The notes: generated by a model from the sequence alone, not told the origin. 64,000 bases of DNA from Actinoplanes italicus (GCF_003001815.1 NZ_PVMZ01000002.1:248001-312000); one strand, 5' to 3'. Shown: positions 1-10,140, counted from the stretch's first letter. Made by a program: numbers and translations.

Positions 1-683
1 CCGCCATCGAGACGATGCGGCGGGCCTACACGCCGGTGTCCGACTTCCCGGTCGGTGTCGCCGGCCTGGTCGACGACGGCCGGGTGATCGTCGGCTGCAA
101 CGTGGAGAACGCGTCCCTCGGGATGACCCTGTGCGCCGAGTGCGGCCTGGTCAGCTCGCTGCACGCGACCGGCGGCGGCCGGCTCGTGGCGATCTCGTGC
201 GTGGACGCCACCGGCGCCCCGCTGATGCCGTGCGGTCGCTGCCGCCAGCTGCTCTGGGAGCACGGCGGCCCGGAACTGCTGGTCGAGGCGCTGCCCCGGC
301 CGCTGCGGATGACCGAGCTGCTGCCGCACGCGTTCGGCTACGAGGACATGGAACGGGTCACCGGCCCGGTCGGCGCCGCCGACGTACCGGCTGAGCTGGC
401 CAAGTGGCGCGGACGCGGCACCGTCTTCGTCCACCCGGACCTTTCCGGCGGCGCGACGATCTGGACGGGCTACTGGGAGCGGTCGTCCGGCGAGCCCGGA
501 ACGGCCGAGGAGAAGGGCATCCTGGAGGAGGCGCCGAACCTGCCCACCGCGGCCGCCGCGGTGGCCTGGGGGCTGGTACGCACTCCACGGGTCGTGGTGG
601 TCGATGCCGAGGGCGGCCTGTCCTGGGCGGGTGAGGGAGAAGCCCCCGAGGGCATCCCGCAGCGTTGGGAAGAACAGCAATGA
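1..683 (+). CDS. cdd: Cytidine deaminase with C-terminal extension (5' end outside window)
   Basis: Hydrolytic deamination of cytidine/deoxycytidine to uridine/deoxyuridine in pyrimidine salvage. The reading frame is open to the left edge (codons in phase from base 3), so the true start lies upstream. Counting from the Met at base 15, the CDA fold shows NVENAS (29-34), the CAE zinc/catalytic motif (40-42) and PCGRC (72-76), which supplies the other two zinc cysteines. The usual catalytic domain ends near residue 120. About 100 further residues follow (121-222), with motifs such as TVFVHPDL and AVAWGLVRTPRVVVVD, which bacterial Cdd proteins of about 130 residues lack. This tail resembles small stand-alone actinobacterial hypothetical proteins and may be a fused domain of unknown role. 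deoA follows after about 70 bp in the same direction, so co-transcription in nucleoside catabolism is likely. Confidence 0.93.
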   Translation, partial: AIETMRRAYTPVSDFPVGVAGLVDDGRVIVGCNVENASLGMTLCAECGLVSSLHATGGGRLVAISCVDATGAPLMPCGRCRQLLWEHGGPELLVEALPRPLRMTELLPHAFGYEDMERVTGPVGAADVPAELAKWRGRGTVFVHPDLSGGATIWTGYWERSSGEPGTAEEKGILEEAPNLPTAAAAVAWGLVRTPRVVVVDAEGGLSWAGEGEAPEGIPQRWEEQQ

Positions 684-756
684 GCGAGCTTGCGAGCGAA
701 TCATCGGGCTCAGTCCCTGACTCATGGCGGCGCCGGAGCGCAGCGGAGGTGACGGC

Positions 757-2034
757 ATGAGCGCTACTACAGCGGTGGACGTCATCCGGGCCAAGCGGGA
801 CGGCCAGGTGCTGACCGACGCCCAGATCGACTGGGTGGTCGACGCATACACCAGGGGTGTCGTCGCCGACGAGCAGATGTCGGCGCTGGCCATGGCGATC
901 CTGCTGCGCGGCATGACGCCCGCCGAGATCGCCCGCTGGACCGCCGCGATGATCGCCAGCGGCGAACGGCTCGATCTCTCCACGGTGTCCCGGCCCACCG
1001 CCGACAAGCACTCCACCGGCGGTGTCGGTGACAAGATCACCCTGCCGCTCACCCCGCTGGTCGCGGCCTGCGGCGTCGCGGTGCCCCAGCTGTCCGGCCG
1101 CGGCCTCGGCCACACCGGCGGCACCCTGGACAAACTCGAGTCGATCGCCGGCTGGCAGGCCCGCATCTCCAATGACCAGTTCAAGAGCCAGCTGCAGGAC
1201 ATCGGCGCGGTCATCTGCGCCGCGGGCGAGGGCCTGGCCCCCGCCGACCGCAAGCTGTACGCCCTCCGCGACGTCACCGGCACCGTCGAGGCCATCCCGC
1301 TGATCGCCAGCTCCATCATGAGCAAGAAGATCGCCGAGGGCACCGGCGCGCTGGTGCTGGACGTCAAGGTCGGCACCGGCGCGTTCATGAAGGACCTGGC
1401 GACCGCCCGCGAGCTCGCCCGCACCATGGTCCAGCTCGGCAAGGACAGCGGCGTCACCACGGTCGCCCTCCTCACCGACATGAGCACCCCGCTCGGCCTC
1501 GCGATCGGCAACGCCAACGAGGTCGCCGAGTCGGTGGAGGTGCTCGCCGGAGGCGGGCCGTCCGATGTGGTGGATCTCACCCTCGCCCTGGCCCGGGAGA
1601 TGCTGGCCGCCGCCGGGGTCGACGCCGACCCGGAGAAGGCGCTCGCCTCCGGAGCCGCGATGGACACGTGGCGGGCCATGATCCGTGCACAGGGCGGCGA
1701 CCCGGACGCACCGCTGCCCACCGCCGCGCACACCGAGGTGCTCCGGGCCGACTCCGACGGTGTCGTGACCTCGATCGACGCGTACGGCGTCGGCATCGCC
1801 GCCTGGCGTCTCGGCGCCGGACGCGCCCGTAAGGAGGACCCGGTGAGCTTCGGCGCCGGGGTCCAGCTGCGGGTCCGCCCGGGCGACCGGGTCCGGGCCG
1901 GCGACGTGTTGCTGGAGCTCCGCGCTGATGACGAGTCGCGGATCCCGGCGGCCCGGGACGACGCGGCCGGTGCGATCGTCCTCGGCACCGAGCCGCCGGC
2001 CCCTTCCCCGCTCCTGCTCGACCGCATAGCCTGA
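757..2034 (+). CDS. deoA: Thymidine/pyrimidine-nucleoside phosphorylase
   Basis: Phosphorolysis of thymidine or deoxyuridine to base plus deoxyribose-1-phosphate in the cytoplasm. The protein has 425 residues, the normal family length. The helical N-terminal domain is followed by KHSTGGVGDK (84-93) and the family signature SGRGLGHTGGTLDKLE (113-128). The conserved SSIMSKKIAEG phosphate-site segment and a C-terminal PYNP domain (about 345-425) follow. The ATG at 757 is preferred over an in-frame ATG at 724 because GGAGGT sits just upstream of 757. With cdd upstream and deoC/upp further along, it forms a deoxynucleoside breakdown set. The next gene starts 6 bp after the stop. Confidence 0.96.
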   Translation: MSATTAVDVIRAKRDGQVLTDAQIDWVVDAYTRGVVADEQMSALAMAILLRGMTPAEIARWTAAMIASGERLDLSTVSRPTADKHSTGGVGDKITLPLTPLVAACGVAVPQLSGRGLGHTGGTLDKLESIAGWQARISNDQFKSQLQDIGAVICAAGEGLAPADRKLYALRDVTGTVEAIPLIASSIMSKKIAEGTGALVLDVKVGTGAFMKDLATARELARTMVQLGKDSGVTTVALLTDMSTPLGLAIGNANEVAESVEVLAGGGPSDVVDLTLALAREMLAAAGVDADPEKALASGAAMDTWRAMIRAQGGDPDAPLPTAAHTEVLRADSDGVVTSIDAYGVGIAAWRLGAGRARKEDPVSFGAGVQLRVRPGDRVRAGDVLLELRADDESRIPAARDDAAGAIVLGTEPPAPSPLLLDRIA

Positions 2035-2040
2035 GCCGCC

Positions 2041-2721
2041 ATGCAGAAGGCCGTCCCCGACCCCCGCGCGGTCCGCGAGGCGAGTCTCGACGAACTGGCG
2101 CGCCTCGGCCTGCCTCTGCCCCCGCTGGCGTTCCCGCTCGTCTGGGAGGCGGGTGACACCGTCGAGCTGCGCCCCACCGCGGAACTGGAGGCCCGGGCCG
2201 CGGTGCTGCACGTCGTCGTCGCCCGCTGCTTCGGCATGCCCACCGAGGCGGCGATGAGCTGGCTGCTCGGCTCGCACCTGGTCGAGCAGGTCACACCGCC
2301 GGAGTGGCAGTTCGTGATCGGGGCGAAGGGCGACCACCGCTCGTTCGTGCTGCACCACGACGCGGTCTTCGCGCTGGCCTGGCTGCTCGGCCTGAGCCGG
2401 CACCTGGATCCCACGGTGCCGCCGGACGACCGGATGATGGCCCAGATGCCGGACCTGCCGGCCGGGGAGACCTTCGCCAGCTGGCGGTCCCGGTCGCTGG
2501 TCGCGCTCCGGGACCCGGCCGAGGCGGCGGTCCTGCTGGATCTCTACTACTGCCTGGACTGGGCCTTCCAGGAGGCCGAGCAGAACGGCCGGCCACTGCC
2601 CGGCGAGGTCGACAGCAACGCCATCGGCCAGCGCCGGTGGGCACTGGAGTGGGCGGTGATCCTCAAAGGTCCGTACCACGACGACCCGCCGGAGTGGGAA
2701 GAGGTCGATCTCTCCGTCTGA
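2041..2721 (+). CDS. DUF4272-type protein
   Basis: A 226-residue soluble protein without signal peptide or membrane segment. It is rich in Trp and acidic residues, with an internal helical region and a C-terminal RRWALEWAVIL segment. This pattern matches my recollection of DUF4272 proteins, often found next to unrelated housekeeping genes and of unknown function. The start lies only 6 bp after the deoA stop, so it is probably translated from the same mRNA. Its 3' end faces the rRNA methyltransferase gene with a 10-bp gap. Family assignment is by pattern memory only and function is unknown. Confidence 0.75.
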   Translation: MQKAVPDPRAVREASLDELARLGLPLPPLAFPLVWEAGDTVELRPTAELEARAAVLHVVVARCFGMPTEAAMSWLLGSHLVEQVTPPEWQFVIGAKGDHRSFVLHHDAVFALAWLLGLSRHLDPTVPPDDRMMAQMPDLPAGETFASWRSRSLVALRDPAEAAVLLDLYYCLDWAFQEAEQNGRPLPGEVDSNAIGQRRWALEWAVILKGPYHDDPPEWEEVDLSV

Positions 2722-2731
2722 CCGGACCCTT

Positions 2732-3532
2732 TCAACGTGGCCGCCACACCGCCACGTCGACGGCGGCCGTCACCGTCAGGTCACGGGTCGGCAGGTCCTC
2801 CACCGGCACGTGGCGGGCGCTCGGGGTCATCCCGATCAGCGTGCGCGCCTCGGCCGCGGTCAGCTTGAGCTCGCGCCGCAGCGTCGTGCCCGCCTCGAGC
2901 GCGAAGTGATCACCCAGGCTGCCGCTGACCCGGGCCGCCTTGTCCGGGTCCACCTGGATCAGGCCGTGCGCGGTCACCAGTTCGGACAGATGGTCGGCGG
3001 CCGGGGTGACCACCAGCAGCAACCCGTCGGACCGGAGCACCCGGTAGAACTCCGGCCCGTTGCGCGGGGAGAAGACGTTCACGATCACGCTCGCGGCCGC
3101 GTCCGCGACCGGCAGCGGCCGCCAAAGGTCGGTCAGCACCGCCGCGGCCCGCGGATGCGCCCGTGCGGCCCGCCGCAGGGCCGGTTTGGACACGTCCAGC
3201 CCGATCCCGACGGCCTCCGGCGAGTCCTCCAGGAAACGGCTCAGGTAGTCGCCGGTGCCGGTGCCCGCGTCGAGCACGAGCCCGCCGGTCCGGTGCCGGG
3301 CCAGAGCCGCTGCGATGAACGAGTAGTGCCCGGCGGCCAGGAAACCGGCGCGGTCGGCCACCATCTGGGCGCTGTCGCCGGTGTGCGGCAGACGCCCGGC
3401 GCTCAGGTCGACGTACCCCTGGCGGGCCATGTCGAAGCTGTGCCGGCGCGGGCAGCGCAGCGACCGGTCCTCGCGGGCGAGTGGCTCCCGGCACACCGGG
3501 CACCGCAGATGCGGAATTGCTCCGTCGATCAT
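2732..3532 (-). CDS. RlmA-type 23S rRNA (guanine-N1) methyltransferase
   Basis: SAM-dependent methyltransferase of the RlmA(I)/RlmA(II, TlrB) family, which modifies G745 or G748 of 23S rRNA. G748 methylation in actinomycetes gives resistance to tylosin-type macrolides. The 266-residue protein opens with a zinc finger: CPVC (11-14) and CPRRHSFD (27-34). The SAM loop VLDAGTGTGDY follows near residue 90, and VIVNVFSPRNGPEF is the family's post-motif region. The ATG at 3532 is chosen because AGGA lies 8 nt upstream; a start at 3574 would run into the divergent add gene. Which of the two guanines is methylated cannot be read from the sequence. Confidence 0.85.
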   Translation of the reverse strand: MIDGAIPHLRCPVCREPLAREDRSLRCPRRHSFDMARQGYVDLSAGRLPHTGDSAQMVADRAGFLAAGHYSFIAAALARHRTGGLVLDAGTGTGDYLSRFLEDSPEAVGIGLDVSKPALRRAARAHPRAAAVLTDLWRPLPVADAAASVIVNVFSPRNGPEFYRVLRSDGLLLVVTPAADHLSELVTAHGLIQVDPDKAARVSGSLGDHFALEAGTTLRRELKLTAAEARTLIGMTPSARHVPVEDLPTRDLTVTAAVDVAVWRPR

Positions 3533-3558
3533 CAAGGGCTTCCTACTAGGCTCTTCTG

Positions 3559-4680
3559 ATGGCTGGCATCGCACATTCCGACATCATCAAGGCGCCGAAG
3601 GTTCTGCTGCACGACCATCTGGACGGCGGCCTGCGGCCGGCCACCATCGTCGAACTGGCCGGGGCGGTCGGTCACCAGCTGCCGTCCACCGATCCGGAAC
3701 GCCTCGGCGAGTGGTTCGTCGCGGCCGCCGACTCCGGCTCGCTGGAACGGTACCTGGAGACCTTCGCCCACACGGTGGCCGTGATGCAGACCGAGGAGGG
3801 CCTGCACCGGGTCGCCAAGGAGTGCGCCCTCGACCTGTCCGCCGACGGCGTCGTCTACGCCGAGATCCGGTATGCCCCCGAGCAGCACCTGGAGCGCGGT
3901 CTCACGCTGGACCGGGTGGTCGAGGCCGTGCATGCCGGCTTCCGTGAGGGTTGCGCCGAGGCCGCGGCGAACGGCCGGCCCATCCGGATTGGCACGCTGC
4001 TGACGGCCATGCGGCACGCCGCCCGATCGCAGGAGATCGCCGAGCTGGCGGTTCGGTACCGGGACACCGGTGTGGTCGGTTTCGACATCGCCGGCGCCGA
4101 GGCCGGGTTCCCTCCCACCCGGCACCTGGACGCCTTCGAGTACCTGCAGCGGGAGAACTTCCACTTCACCATCCACGCCGGCGAGGCGTTCGGCCTCCCG
4201 TCGATCTGGCAGGCCATCCAGTGGTGCGGCGCGGACCGGCTCGGTCACGGTGTACGCCTGGTCGACGACATCACCCCCACCACGGCCGGCCCGAGTGCCC
4301 CGTCGATGACCGGCGGTACCCATTCGGCCCCGCCGGTGCTGGGTCGTCTCGCGTCGTACGTGCGCGACAAGCGGATCCCGCTGGAGATGTGCCCGTCGTC
4401 GAACGTCCAGACCGGCGCCGCCCCGTCGATCGCCGAGCACCCGATCAAACTGCTGCACGATCTCCGGTTCCGGGTCACGGTCAACACCGACAACCGGCTG
4501 ATGAGCGGTACGTCGATGTCACGGGAGATGACCCTGCTGACGGAGGCGTTCGGTTGGGGCTGGATGGAACTGCAGTGGTTGACCATCAATGCCATGAAGA
4601 GCGCGTTCATCCCGTACGACGAACGCCTGGTCCTGATCAACGAGGTGATCAAGCCGGCGTACGCCAAATTGCTGGCATGA
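3559..4680 (+). CDS. add: Adenosine deaminase
   Basis: Zinc enzyme converting adenosine/deoxyadenosine to inosine/deoxyinosine in purine salvage. It is 373 residues long. Visible active-site elements in order are HDHLDGG with zinc ligands H18 and H20, the IHAGEAFG segment with the third His and catalytic Glu, LGHGVRL, and [12 protein letters not shown] with the Asp ligand. A loop rich in Pro, Thr, Ser and Gly ([15 protein letters not shown]) follows [10 protein letters not shown] and looks like a lineage insertion. The start is 26 bp from the divergent methyltransferase start, so both promoters must overlap this gap or the N-termini. It fits the salvage group formed by cdd, deoA, deoC and upp. 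Confidence 0.96.
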   Translation: MAGIAHSDIIKAPKVLLHDHLDGGLRPATIVELAGAVGHQLPSTDPERLGEWFVAAADSGSLERYLETFAHTVAVMQTEEGLHRVAKECALDLSADGVVYAEIRYAPEQHLERGLTLDRVVEAVHAGFREGCAEAAANGRPIRIGTLLTAMRHAARSQEIAELAVRYRDTGVVGFDIAGAEAGFPPTRHLDAFEYLQRENFHFTIHAGEAFGLPSIWQAIQWCGADRLGHGVRLVDDITPTTAGPSAPSMTGGTHSAPPVLGRLASYVRDKRIPLEMCPSSNVQTGAAPSIAEHPIKLLHDLRFRVTVNTDNRLMSGTSMSREMTLLTEAFGWGWMELQWLTINAMKSAFIPYDERLVLINEVIKPAYAKLLA

Positions 4681-5134
4681 GATCCCGCCATATCAGGTCA
4701 TAACCGGATCTGAATGAACGTACGTCAAAAGAAATCGGCCGTCCGACTCTGGAGCCCCGCCGTTCGGCTAGACTGCCGCCTGCAAAGTCGGCATACTCTG
4801 GCACCTCGCCTTGCCGATCGCGGGGAACCGAGTCATCGTCACTTCTATCGCGATCGACTACGATCGGGACCCGGTCGGCGTGCACCCACCCCCCAATGCT
4901 GCGCCGACCGAGTAAGTGACCTTGAGAGATGTGCGGCTCCACAGGCAGTGATATTGAGACCGGCGATGTCCAACTACGAGGTTGCAACATCGCGTCACAC
5001 AACCGGTCCGTGTCCGCCTGCTCTTTCTCTTTGACACTTGTCGTGATGGAATCTCGGGGGCCCGACGTCGGCGAGTCGGCCGTGTGCGGTGCCTGGCGAG
5101 CCGAATGCCGGGCCCGAATCAGGAGGACGGTGAC
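4681..5134 (+). promoter_or_regulatory. 454-bp non-coding leader upstream of the conservon
   Basis: No convincing gene lies here; open frames lack ribosome sites and cross one another. It contains a 9-bp perfect inverted repeat (CGGTCGGCG at 4872-4880, CGCCGACCG at 4902-4910) with a 21-nt loop, which could terminate add or fold in the cvnA leader. A TTGACA lies at 5031-5036, but no good -10 hexamer follows at standard spacing. The ribosome site AGGAGG at 5121-5126 precedes the GTG start of cvnA. The region's length suggests promoter and leader control of the conservon, which is inference. Confidence 0.45.
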
Positions 5135-8100
5135 GTGAGCAAGCGCCCTAACAGCGCGAATGGCGTCATGTCGCGTCTCAGTCGACCCGCGGGTCGACTC
5201 CGAGACCTACCCATCTGGTCCAAACTTGGGCTGATCATGCTGGTGCCGACGGTGGCAACGATCGTCGTCGGTGTCAACGGCCTCGTGGAGCAGATCGACG
5301 AAGCCAGTAACGCGGACCGGGCACGCACTCTCTCGGTGCTCTCCGAGGCTGCCGGTGGTCTGGTGGACCAGCTGCAGGCCGAGCGGACCTACGGCATCAT
5401 GATCGCGGTCAGCGACAAGAACACCGACCCGTTCAAGAATGCGGTCAAGCTCTACAACCAGGAGCACCCCGAGACCGACAAGGCCAAGACTCCGTACCTT
5501 CAGCAGAACACCGCGCTCGAGGACGTTCCCGACAACGTCGGCACTCTGCTGCTCCGGCTGGACCGCAACCTGGAGGACCTGCCGGTCTTCCGGAGCCGCG
5601 CCGCCAAGGGCGACGAGGACCTCGGCAACGTCAAGAAGACGTACGACTCCCTCATCGAGGACCTGCTCAAGGTCCGCGACATCTCCGCGCAGCTGGCCTT
5701 CGACCAGGAGCTGAGCGATCACCTGCGGGTCGTCGCCTCGGTCGCCCGGGCCAAGGACTTCATCGCCCAGCAGCGTTTCATCGGCCAGCAGATCGTCGAC
5801 GCTCAGAAGTTCGACAACGAGCTGCGCCGGGACATGCTGCAGACCAAGACCGGTTACGGGCTGGCGATCGAGACTCTCAACTCGGTCGGCACGCCGGAGG
5901 AGATCGCATACTTCGGCAACACGGTCACCGGTGTGAAGCGCCAGGCCGCGGAGAACTACGCCGACCCGCTGGAGTACCGGCCGGCCCAGGCCACCGGCGA
6001 CCTCGCGTTCAACTCGGCCCAGTGGGAAGAAGCCCTGGCCGGCTACAACGAGCTGTTCCGTCAGGTCGAGATCCAGTTCGACAAGCAGATCGTGAACGAC
6101 GCCACGGCGCTGCGCGACGAGACGAACCAGGACGTCTTCCTGCGGACCAGTCTCCTGCTCAGCATGCTCCTGCTGGCCATCCTCTTCGCGTGGTTGGTCG
6201 CCCGATCGATGGCCCGATCGCTGCGTGAGCTGCGCCAGGGTGCCCTCGCGGTCGCCCAGTTCGGTCTGCCGCACGCGGTGAGCCGGCTGCGTGACCCGGC
6301 GCTCTCCGCGTCGCTCACCCCGGCCCAGGTCGCAGACCAGATCGCCGAGCCACTCCCGGTGCGCAGCCGGGACGAGTTCGGGCAGGTGACCGAGGCGTTC
6401 AACGCGGTTCACCTCGAGGCGGTCCGCACCGCGGCCGAGCAGGCCGCACTCCGTGCCTCCGTCGCGACGATGTTCGTCAACCTCGCCCGCCGTTCGCAGA
6501 TCCTGGTCGACCGGCTCATCGGTCACCTGGACCGTCTGGAGCGCGGCGAGGAGGACCCGGACCGTCTGGCCGAGCTCTTCCAGCTCGACCACCTGGCCAC
6601 CCGAATGCGTCGTAACGACGAGAACCTTCTGGTTCTCGCGGGCGCCGACTCGACCCGTGTGCAGCGCGAGCCCGCCGCTCTGATCGACGTGCTCCGCGCC
6701 GCTCAGTCCGAGGTCGAGCACTACACCCGCATCGAGTTCGGCATGATCGACCGGGACATCGAGGTGGCGGCGCACGCCGTCAACGACATGGTCCACCTGG
6801 TCGCCGAGCTCTTCGACAACGCGACCGCGTTCTCCCCGCCGAACTCCAACGTCCTGGTCGAGGCCCGGCGCATCGGTGAGAACGCCGTGCTGACCGTCGA
6901 GGACCACGGCATCGGCATCAGCCGGGAGCAGCTCCGCGATCTCAACGAGCGGCTGGCGAACCCGCCGACCGTGGACGTCGCGGTCTCCCGGATGATGGGC
7001 CTCGTCGTGGTCGCCCGGCTGGCGAACCGGCACGCGGTGCGTGTCGAGCTCCGGCCGGCGGATCGCGAGCGTGGCACCGTCGCCGAGGTGGGTCTGCCCG
7101 TGTCGGTCCTGGCCGCGGCGGCCACCGCCCAGGTTCAGGGTCGCAGCCCGTACGACAATGGCCCCGGCTCCGGCCTTCCGGGCTTCGGCGAGCCGCTGGC
7201 CCTCGAGAGCGGCTACCCCGGTCCCAACGGGAACAACGGATCCAACGGATCGGTCCCGGCCTGGTCGGACCTCACCGGAGCGGCTCCGGCCGGCTTCGGC
7301 GGGTTCAACGCCGGTGGCTACAACGGCAACGGCAACGGCTCGGCCAACGGATTCCACGGCCCGCGCAGCAACGAGGTCATCCCGCCGCTACCGTCGGGCC
7401 CTCAGGGCTTCGCCGGTCTGGACGAGCTGGCCCAGCGCCGCAACGGTGGTGACTTCCGTCCCGACGGTGACACCAACGGCTACGGGGCGACCATCCCTCG
7501 CCAGCTGCCGTCCAACCCGAACGCGTTCATGCCGCCGGTGTCAGCACCCCCGGTTCCGCCGATCTCGGCGCCTCCGGTCTCGTCGGCCCCGCCGGTGTCG
7601 GCCGCTCCGATCTCCCCGGGCCCGTCCGCGCCGACCTCGGCCTCCCCGATCTCCGGATCGCCGGCCGACCCGCGTGGGCATTACGCCTCGGCGCCTCCGG
7701 CCTGGCCGCCGGTCGCCGCCGAACGTGAGCTCGCCACCCCGCACGTGCCGGAGAACCTGGCCGCCGCGCTCGACATGACCGCCGAGATCCCGCGGTACCG
7801 CCCGGAGAACTTCGAGCCCCAGCCGCAGGTGGCACGCCCGACCAACCCGCAGACGGCGCCGGTCTCCCCGTCGCCCGTACTGCCGCCCGTGCCGGACCCG
7901 GCGGAGGCCCAGGCCACCGCAGCCGCGCAGATGGCATCGGCCCGTGAGGGCGCGGTCCCGTTCGCGGACGAGACCATGGAGCTGCCGATCTTCCGGGAGC
8001 TGGAGTCGGCGTGGTTCACCACGACGCCCGGCGCGGAACCGGCGCGCCCCAAGGTCTCCGGTGTCGGCGAGGAATCGGTCGTCTCCCAGCGCATCCCGAC

Positions 8101-8536
8101 CGGCGAGCCCACCCGCACCACGGGTGTGCCCCAGCAGGCGGCGTCTCCGGAGTCCCGCAACCTCGATCCGGCTACTGTTGGCGCACCGGCCGCGGCGGCG
8201 GCCGGCTACACCAACGGGGGCGCCCCCGCGGCGAACCCGTGGCGGACCGCTGCCGACGACGGTTGGCAGGCTGCCCGGATGGCAGCCGAGGCGCCGATCG
8301 ACACCACGACAACGGCGGGCCTGCCTAAGCGCACGCCGATGGCTCAACTCGTCCCCGGCGGTGTCGACCGGGGCGGTACCTCCGTCCAGCGCCGTACTCC
8401 CGAGGGGGTTCGCGGGCTACTCTCCGCTTACCACCGCGGTGTGCAGCGCGGTCGCACCAAGGAACAATCGACCAACCTGGAGGACACTCCGGGAGGGCAG
8501 CAGCCCTCGCAGGCTGGCAAGGAGCATGAGGCATGA
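5135..8536 (+). CDS. cvnA: Conservon sensor histidine kinase (CvnA-like) with long disordered tail
   Basis: Membrane sensor kinase of 1133 residues. The order is: a first membrane helix (about 28-50), an extracytoplasmic helical region (about 55-335) of the nitrate/nitrite-sensor (NIT) type, a second helix (about 338-356), HAMP, an atypical dimerisation region with [12 protein letters not shown] and [11 protein letters not shown], then HATPase_c with N-box [11 protein letters not shown] (about 558) and G-box VEDHGIGIS. No standard phospho-acceptor H-box is seen, usual for this family. Residues 665-1133 are Gly/Asn- then Pro/Ala/Ser-rich and probably disordered. They end in [21 protein letters not shown] and [17 protein letters not shown] blocks and a basic YHRGVQRGR segment. 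GTG at 5135 has AGGAGG 8 nt upstream. The stop overlaps cvnB by 4 bp. In Streptomyces, CvnA to CvnD form a membrane complex resembling a eukaryotic GPCR/G-protein module. Confidence 0.93.
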   Translation: MSKRPNSANGVMSRLSRPAGRLRDLPIWSKLGLIMLVPTVATIVVGVNGLVEQIDEASNADRARTLSVLSEAAGGLVDQLQAERTYGIMIAVSDKNTDPFKNAVKLYNQEHPETDKAKTPYLQQNTALEDVPDNVGTLLLRLDRNLEDLPVFRSRAAKGDEDLGNVKKTYDSLIEDLLKVRDISAQLAFDQELSDHLRVVASVARAKDFIAQQRFIGQQIVDAQKFDNELRRDMLQTKTGYGLAIETLNSVGTPEEIAYFGNTVTGVKRQAAENYADPLEYRPAQATGDLAFNSAQWEEALAGYNELFRQVEIQFDKQIVNDATALRDETNQDVFLRTSLLLSMLLLAILFAWLVARSMARSLRELRQGALAVAQFGLPHAVSRLRDPALSASLTPAQVADQIAEPLPVRSRDEFGQVTEAFNAVHLEAVRTAAEQAALRASVATMFVNLARRSQILVDRLIGHLDRLERGEEDPDRLAELFQLDHLATRMRRNDENLLVLAGADSTRVQREPAALIDVLRAAQSEVEHYTRIEFGMIDRDIEVAAHAVNDMVHLVAELFDNATAFSPPNSNVLVEARRIGENAVLTVEDHGIGISREQLRDLNERLANPPTVDVAVSRMMGLVVVARLANRHAVRVELRPADRERGTVAEVGLPVSVLAAAATAQVQGRSPYDNGPGSGLPGFGEPLALESGYPGPNGNNGSNGSVPAWSDLTGAAPAGFGGFNAGGYNGNGNGSANGFHGPRSNEVIPPLPSGPQGFAGLDELAQRRNGGDFRPDGDTNGYGATIPRQLPSNPNAFMPPVSAPPVPPISAPPVSSAPPVSAAPISPGPSAPTSASPISGSPADPRGHYASAPPAWPPVAAERELATPHVPENLAAALDMTAEIPRYRPENFEPQPQVARPTNPQTAPVSPSPVLPPVPDPAEAQATAAAQMASAREGAVPFADETMELPIFRELESAWFTTTPGAEPARPKVSGVGEESVVSQRIPTGEPTRTTGVPQQAASPESRNLDPATVGAPAAAAAGYTNGGAPAANPWRTAADDGWQAARMAAEAPIDTTTTAGLPKRTPMAQLVPGGVDRGGTSVQRRTPEGVRGLLSAYHRGVQRGRTKEQSTNLEDTPGGQQPSQAGKEHEA

Positions 8537-8937
8537 CATCTACGCAGGATCTTGGTTGGCTTCTCGCCAACTTCGCTGACCGCGTTCCCGGGGTCGCGCA
8601 CGCGATCGCGGTCTCCGCCGATGGGCTGCTCCTGGCGTCCTCGCGGGACCTTCCCCGGGACCGCGCCGACCAGTTGGCGGCCATCGCGTCCGGCCTGGTG
8701 AGCCTGACGCAGGGCGCCGCGCGATGCTTTGAGGGTGGCGCCGTCCTCCAGACGGTCGTCGAGATGGACAACGGTTTCCTGTTCCTGATGTCCATCTCCG
8801 ACGGCTCGTCGTTCGCGGTTCTCGCGGCGCGCAGCTGTGATGTCGGTCAGGTCGGCTACGAGATGGCCCTCCTGGTCGACCGGGTCGGCGAGGCTCTCAC
8901 TCCCGCGCCGCGCTCGGCGGCCGGGGTGCTGGGCTGA
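8533..8937 (+). CDS. cvnB: Roadblock/LC7 protein (CvnB-like)
   Basis: A 134-residue Roadblock/LC7-domain protein. It shows the hallmark start [20 protein letters not shown], the [10 protein letters not shown] segment and a long middle helix ([18 protein letters not shown]). In conservons this protein pairs with the small GTPase CvnD and is thought to modulate nucleotide exchange or hydrolysis, like Roadblock/MglB. Its ATG overlaps the cvnA stop (ATGA), showing translational coupling. It is followed by a 125-bp gap before cvnC, longer than usual for these tightly packed operons, leaving room for an internal promoter. Confidence 0.94.
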   Translation: MTSTQDLGWLLANFADRVPGVAHAIAVSADGLLLASSRDLPRDRADQLAAIASGLVSLTQGAARCFEGGAVLQTVVEMDNGFLFLMSISDGSSFAVLAARSCDVGQVGYEMALLVDRVGEALTPAPRSAAGVLG

Positions 8938-9062
8938 ACCGATAGTGGGCCGGCAGCATTCACGGGTTTGCCTGGGGTTTTCCGCCACGGGTACGCTCAG
9001 CCGGCTACTGGTAAAAGCTTTGATAACCAATACACTTCGAGGGGCCGAGGGAGGGGTTGACG

Positions 9063-9449
9063 GTGACGATGCCTGAACGCGATGAGCCGACTGGCGCGCT
9101 GGTCAGGCCGTACGCCATGACCCGCGGTCGGACCCGGCCGAAGCTTGAGATAGCGCTGGAAGCGCTGGTCGAGACAACCGTGCGCGGCCGTTCTGGGATC
9201 AGTCGCGGCGGACAGGGTGGAAGCGAGCATCAGTACATCGCGGCGATGTGCGACGGCGGCAGAGTTCAGTCGCTCGCCGAGATCGCCGCACGCATGCAAC
9301 TGCCGCTCGGTGTGGCACGTGTGATCGTCGCGGACATGGCCTCTGACGGTCTGGTCGCGGTTTACGAGCCCACCTCGCTCGAAGACGAGACTGACGCGGT
9401 AGGCACGGAACTGCTGGAAAGGGTGCTGAGTGGACTTCGCAGGCTCTGA
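9063..9449 (+). CDS. cvnC: DUF742 protein (CvnC-like)
   Basis: A 128-residue DUF742 protein, the third conservon component. The family opening ALVRPYAMTRGRT and the winged-helix-like central part (AEIAARMQLPLGVARVIVADM) are clear. The function is not established; it is thought to be a DNA-binding-like adaptor of the Cvn complex. TTG 9057, GTG 9063 and ATG 9069 are all in frame. The G-rich ribosome site GAGGGAGGGG (about 9047-9056) is best spaced for GTG 9063. Its 3' end overlaps the cvnD start by 20 bp. Confidence 0.9.
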   Translation: MTMPERDEPTGALVRPYAMTRGRTRPKLEIALEALVETTVRGRSGISRGGQGGSEHQYIAAMCDGGRVQSLAEIAARMQLPLGVARVIVADMASDGLVAVYEPTSLEDETDAVGTELLERVLSGLRRL

Positions 9450-10038
9450 CATGTCGCACCGTCCCGCTGCGGGACGCGTGACATCGGCGAAGATTGTCAT
9501 CGCCGGTGGCTTCGGCGTCGGTAAGACGACGCTGGTGGGGTCGGTCTCCGAGATCACCCCGCTCACCACTGAGGCGATCATGACCTCGGCCGGTGTGGGT
9601 GTCGACGACAACCGGCAGGTGCCGGGCAAGATGACCACCACCGTGGCCATGGACTTCGGCCGGATCAGCATCGACCGAGACCTGATCCTCTACCTCTTCG
9701 GAACACCTGGCCAGACGCGGTTCTGGTTCATGTGGGACGAGCTGGTCCGGGGTGCCATCGGAGCGGTCGTCATGGTGGACACGCGTCGGCTCGCCGACTG
9801 CTTCGCCGCCATCGACTTCTTCGAGCACCGCCGGTTGCCGTACCTTGTGGCGATCAACTGCTTCGACGGCATGCAGTACCACAACGCGCAGGACGTGCGG
9901 GACGCTTTGGCGGTCTCGAGCGACGTGCCCGTCGTGAGCTGCGACGCCCGTAACCGTGAGTCGACGAAGAACGTCCTCATCTCGCTGGTCGAGTATGTGT
10001 TGACGATGCGTCGCACCCGCGCAACGGCACCTGCCTGA
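9430..10038 (+). CDS. cvnD: Small GTP/ATP-binding protein (CvnD-like)
   Basis: A Ras-like small GTPase of 202 residues, the switch component of the conservon. The P-loop GGFGVGKTT (26-34), a switch region ending in LFGTPGQTRFW (about 90-99, resembling the DTPGQ motif) and the base-recognition position NCFD (143-146) are visible. NCFD stands where classical GTPases have NKxD; Asn and Asp are kept and Lys is replaced by Cys, typical of this family. GTG 9430 is favoured by GGAAAGGG upstream, although ATG 9451 is possible. It ends the operon before a strong terminator. Confidence 0.93.
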   Translation: MDFAGSDMSHRPAAGRVTSAKIVIAGGFGVGKTTLVGSVSEITPLTTEAIMTSAGVGVDDNRQVPGKMTTTVAMDFGRISIDRDLILYLFGTPGQTRFWFMWDELVRGAIGAVVMVDTRRLADCFAAIDFFEHRRLPYLVAINCFDGMQYHNAQDVRDALAVSSDVPVVSCDARNRESTKNVLISLVEYVLTMRRTRATAPA

Positions 10039-10092
10039 GCAGCAGCTTCACCCGACTCGGTCAGCACAGCGCCCGTCTGACTAAGCGGTCGG

Positions 10093-10140
10093 AAGCCCCG
10101 CTCCGCCAGCTGGAACACTCCACCGGCCGGAGCGGGGCTT
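10093..10140 (+). terminator. Terminator after cvnABCD
   Basis: A perfect 13-bp inverted repeat: arms AAGCCCCGCTCCG (10093-10105) and its complement (10128-10140), 22-nt loop, followed by TTCGCG. It sits 54 bp after the cvnD stop and 40 bp before the convergent HAD gene stop, so it can serve both strands. Confidence 0.85.

Noticed and set aside
358..2679. Long open frame on the minus strand opposite cdd, deoA and the DUF4272 gene
   Set aside because: Very high GC makes long antisense frames common. It has no recognisable domain or ribosome site, and the opposite strand carries clear enzymes.
5031..5036. TTGACA as the -35 box of a conservon promoter
   Set aside because: No acceptable -10 hexamer follows at 16-19 bp; one hexamer alone is too weak to call.
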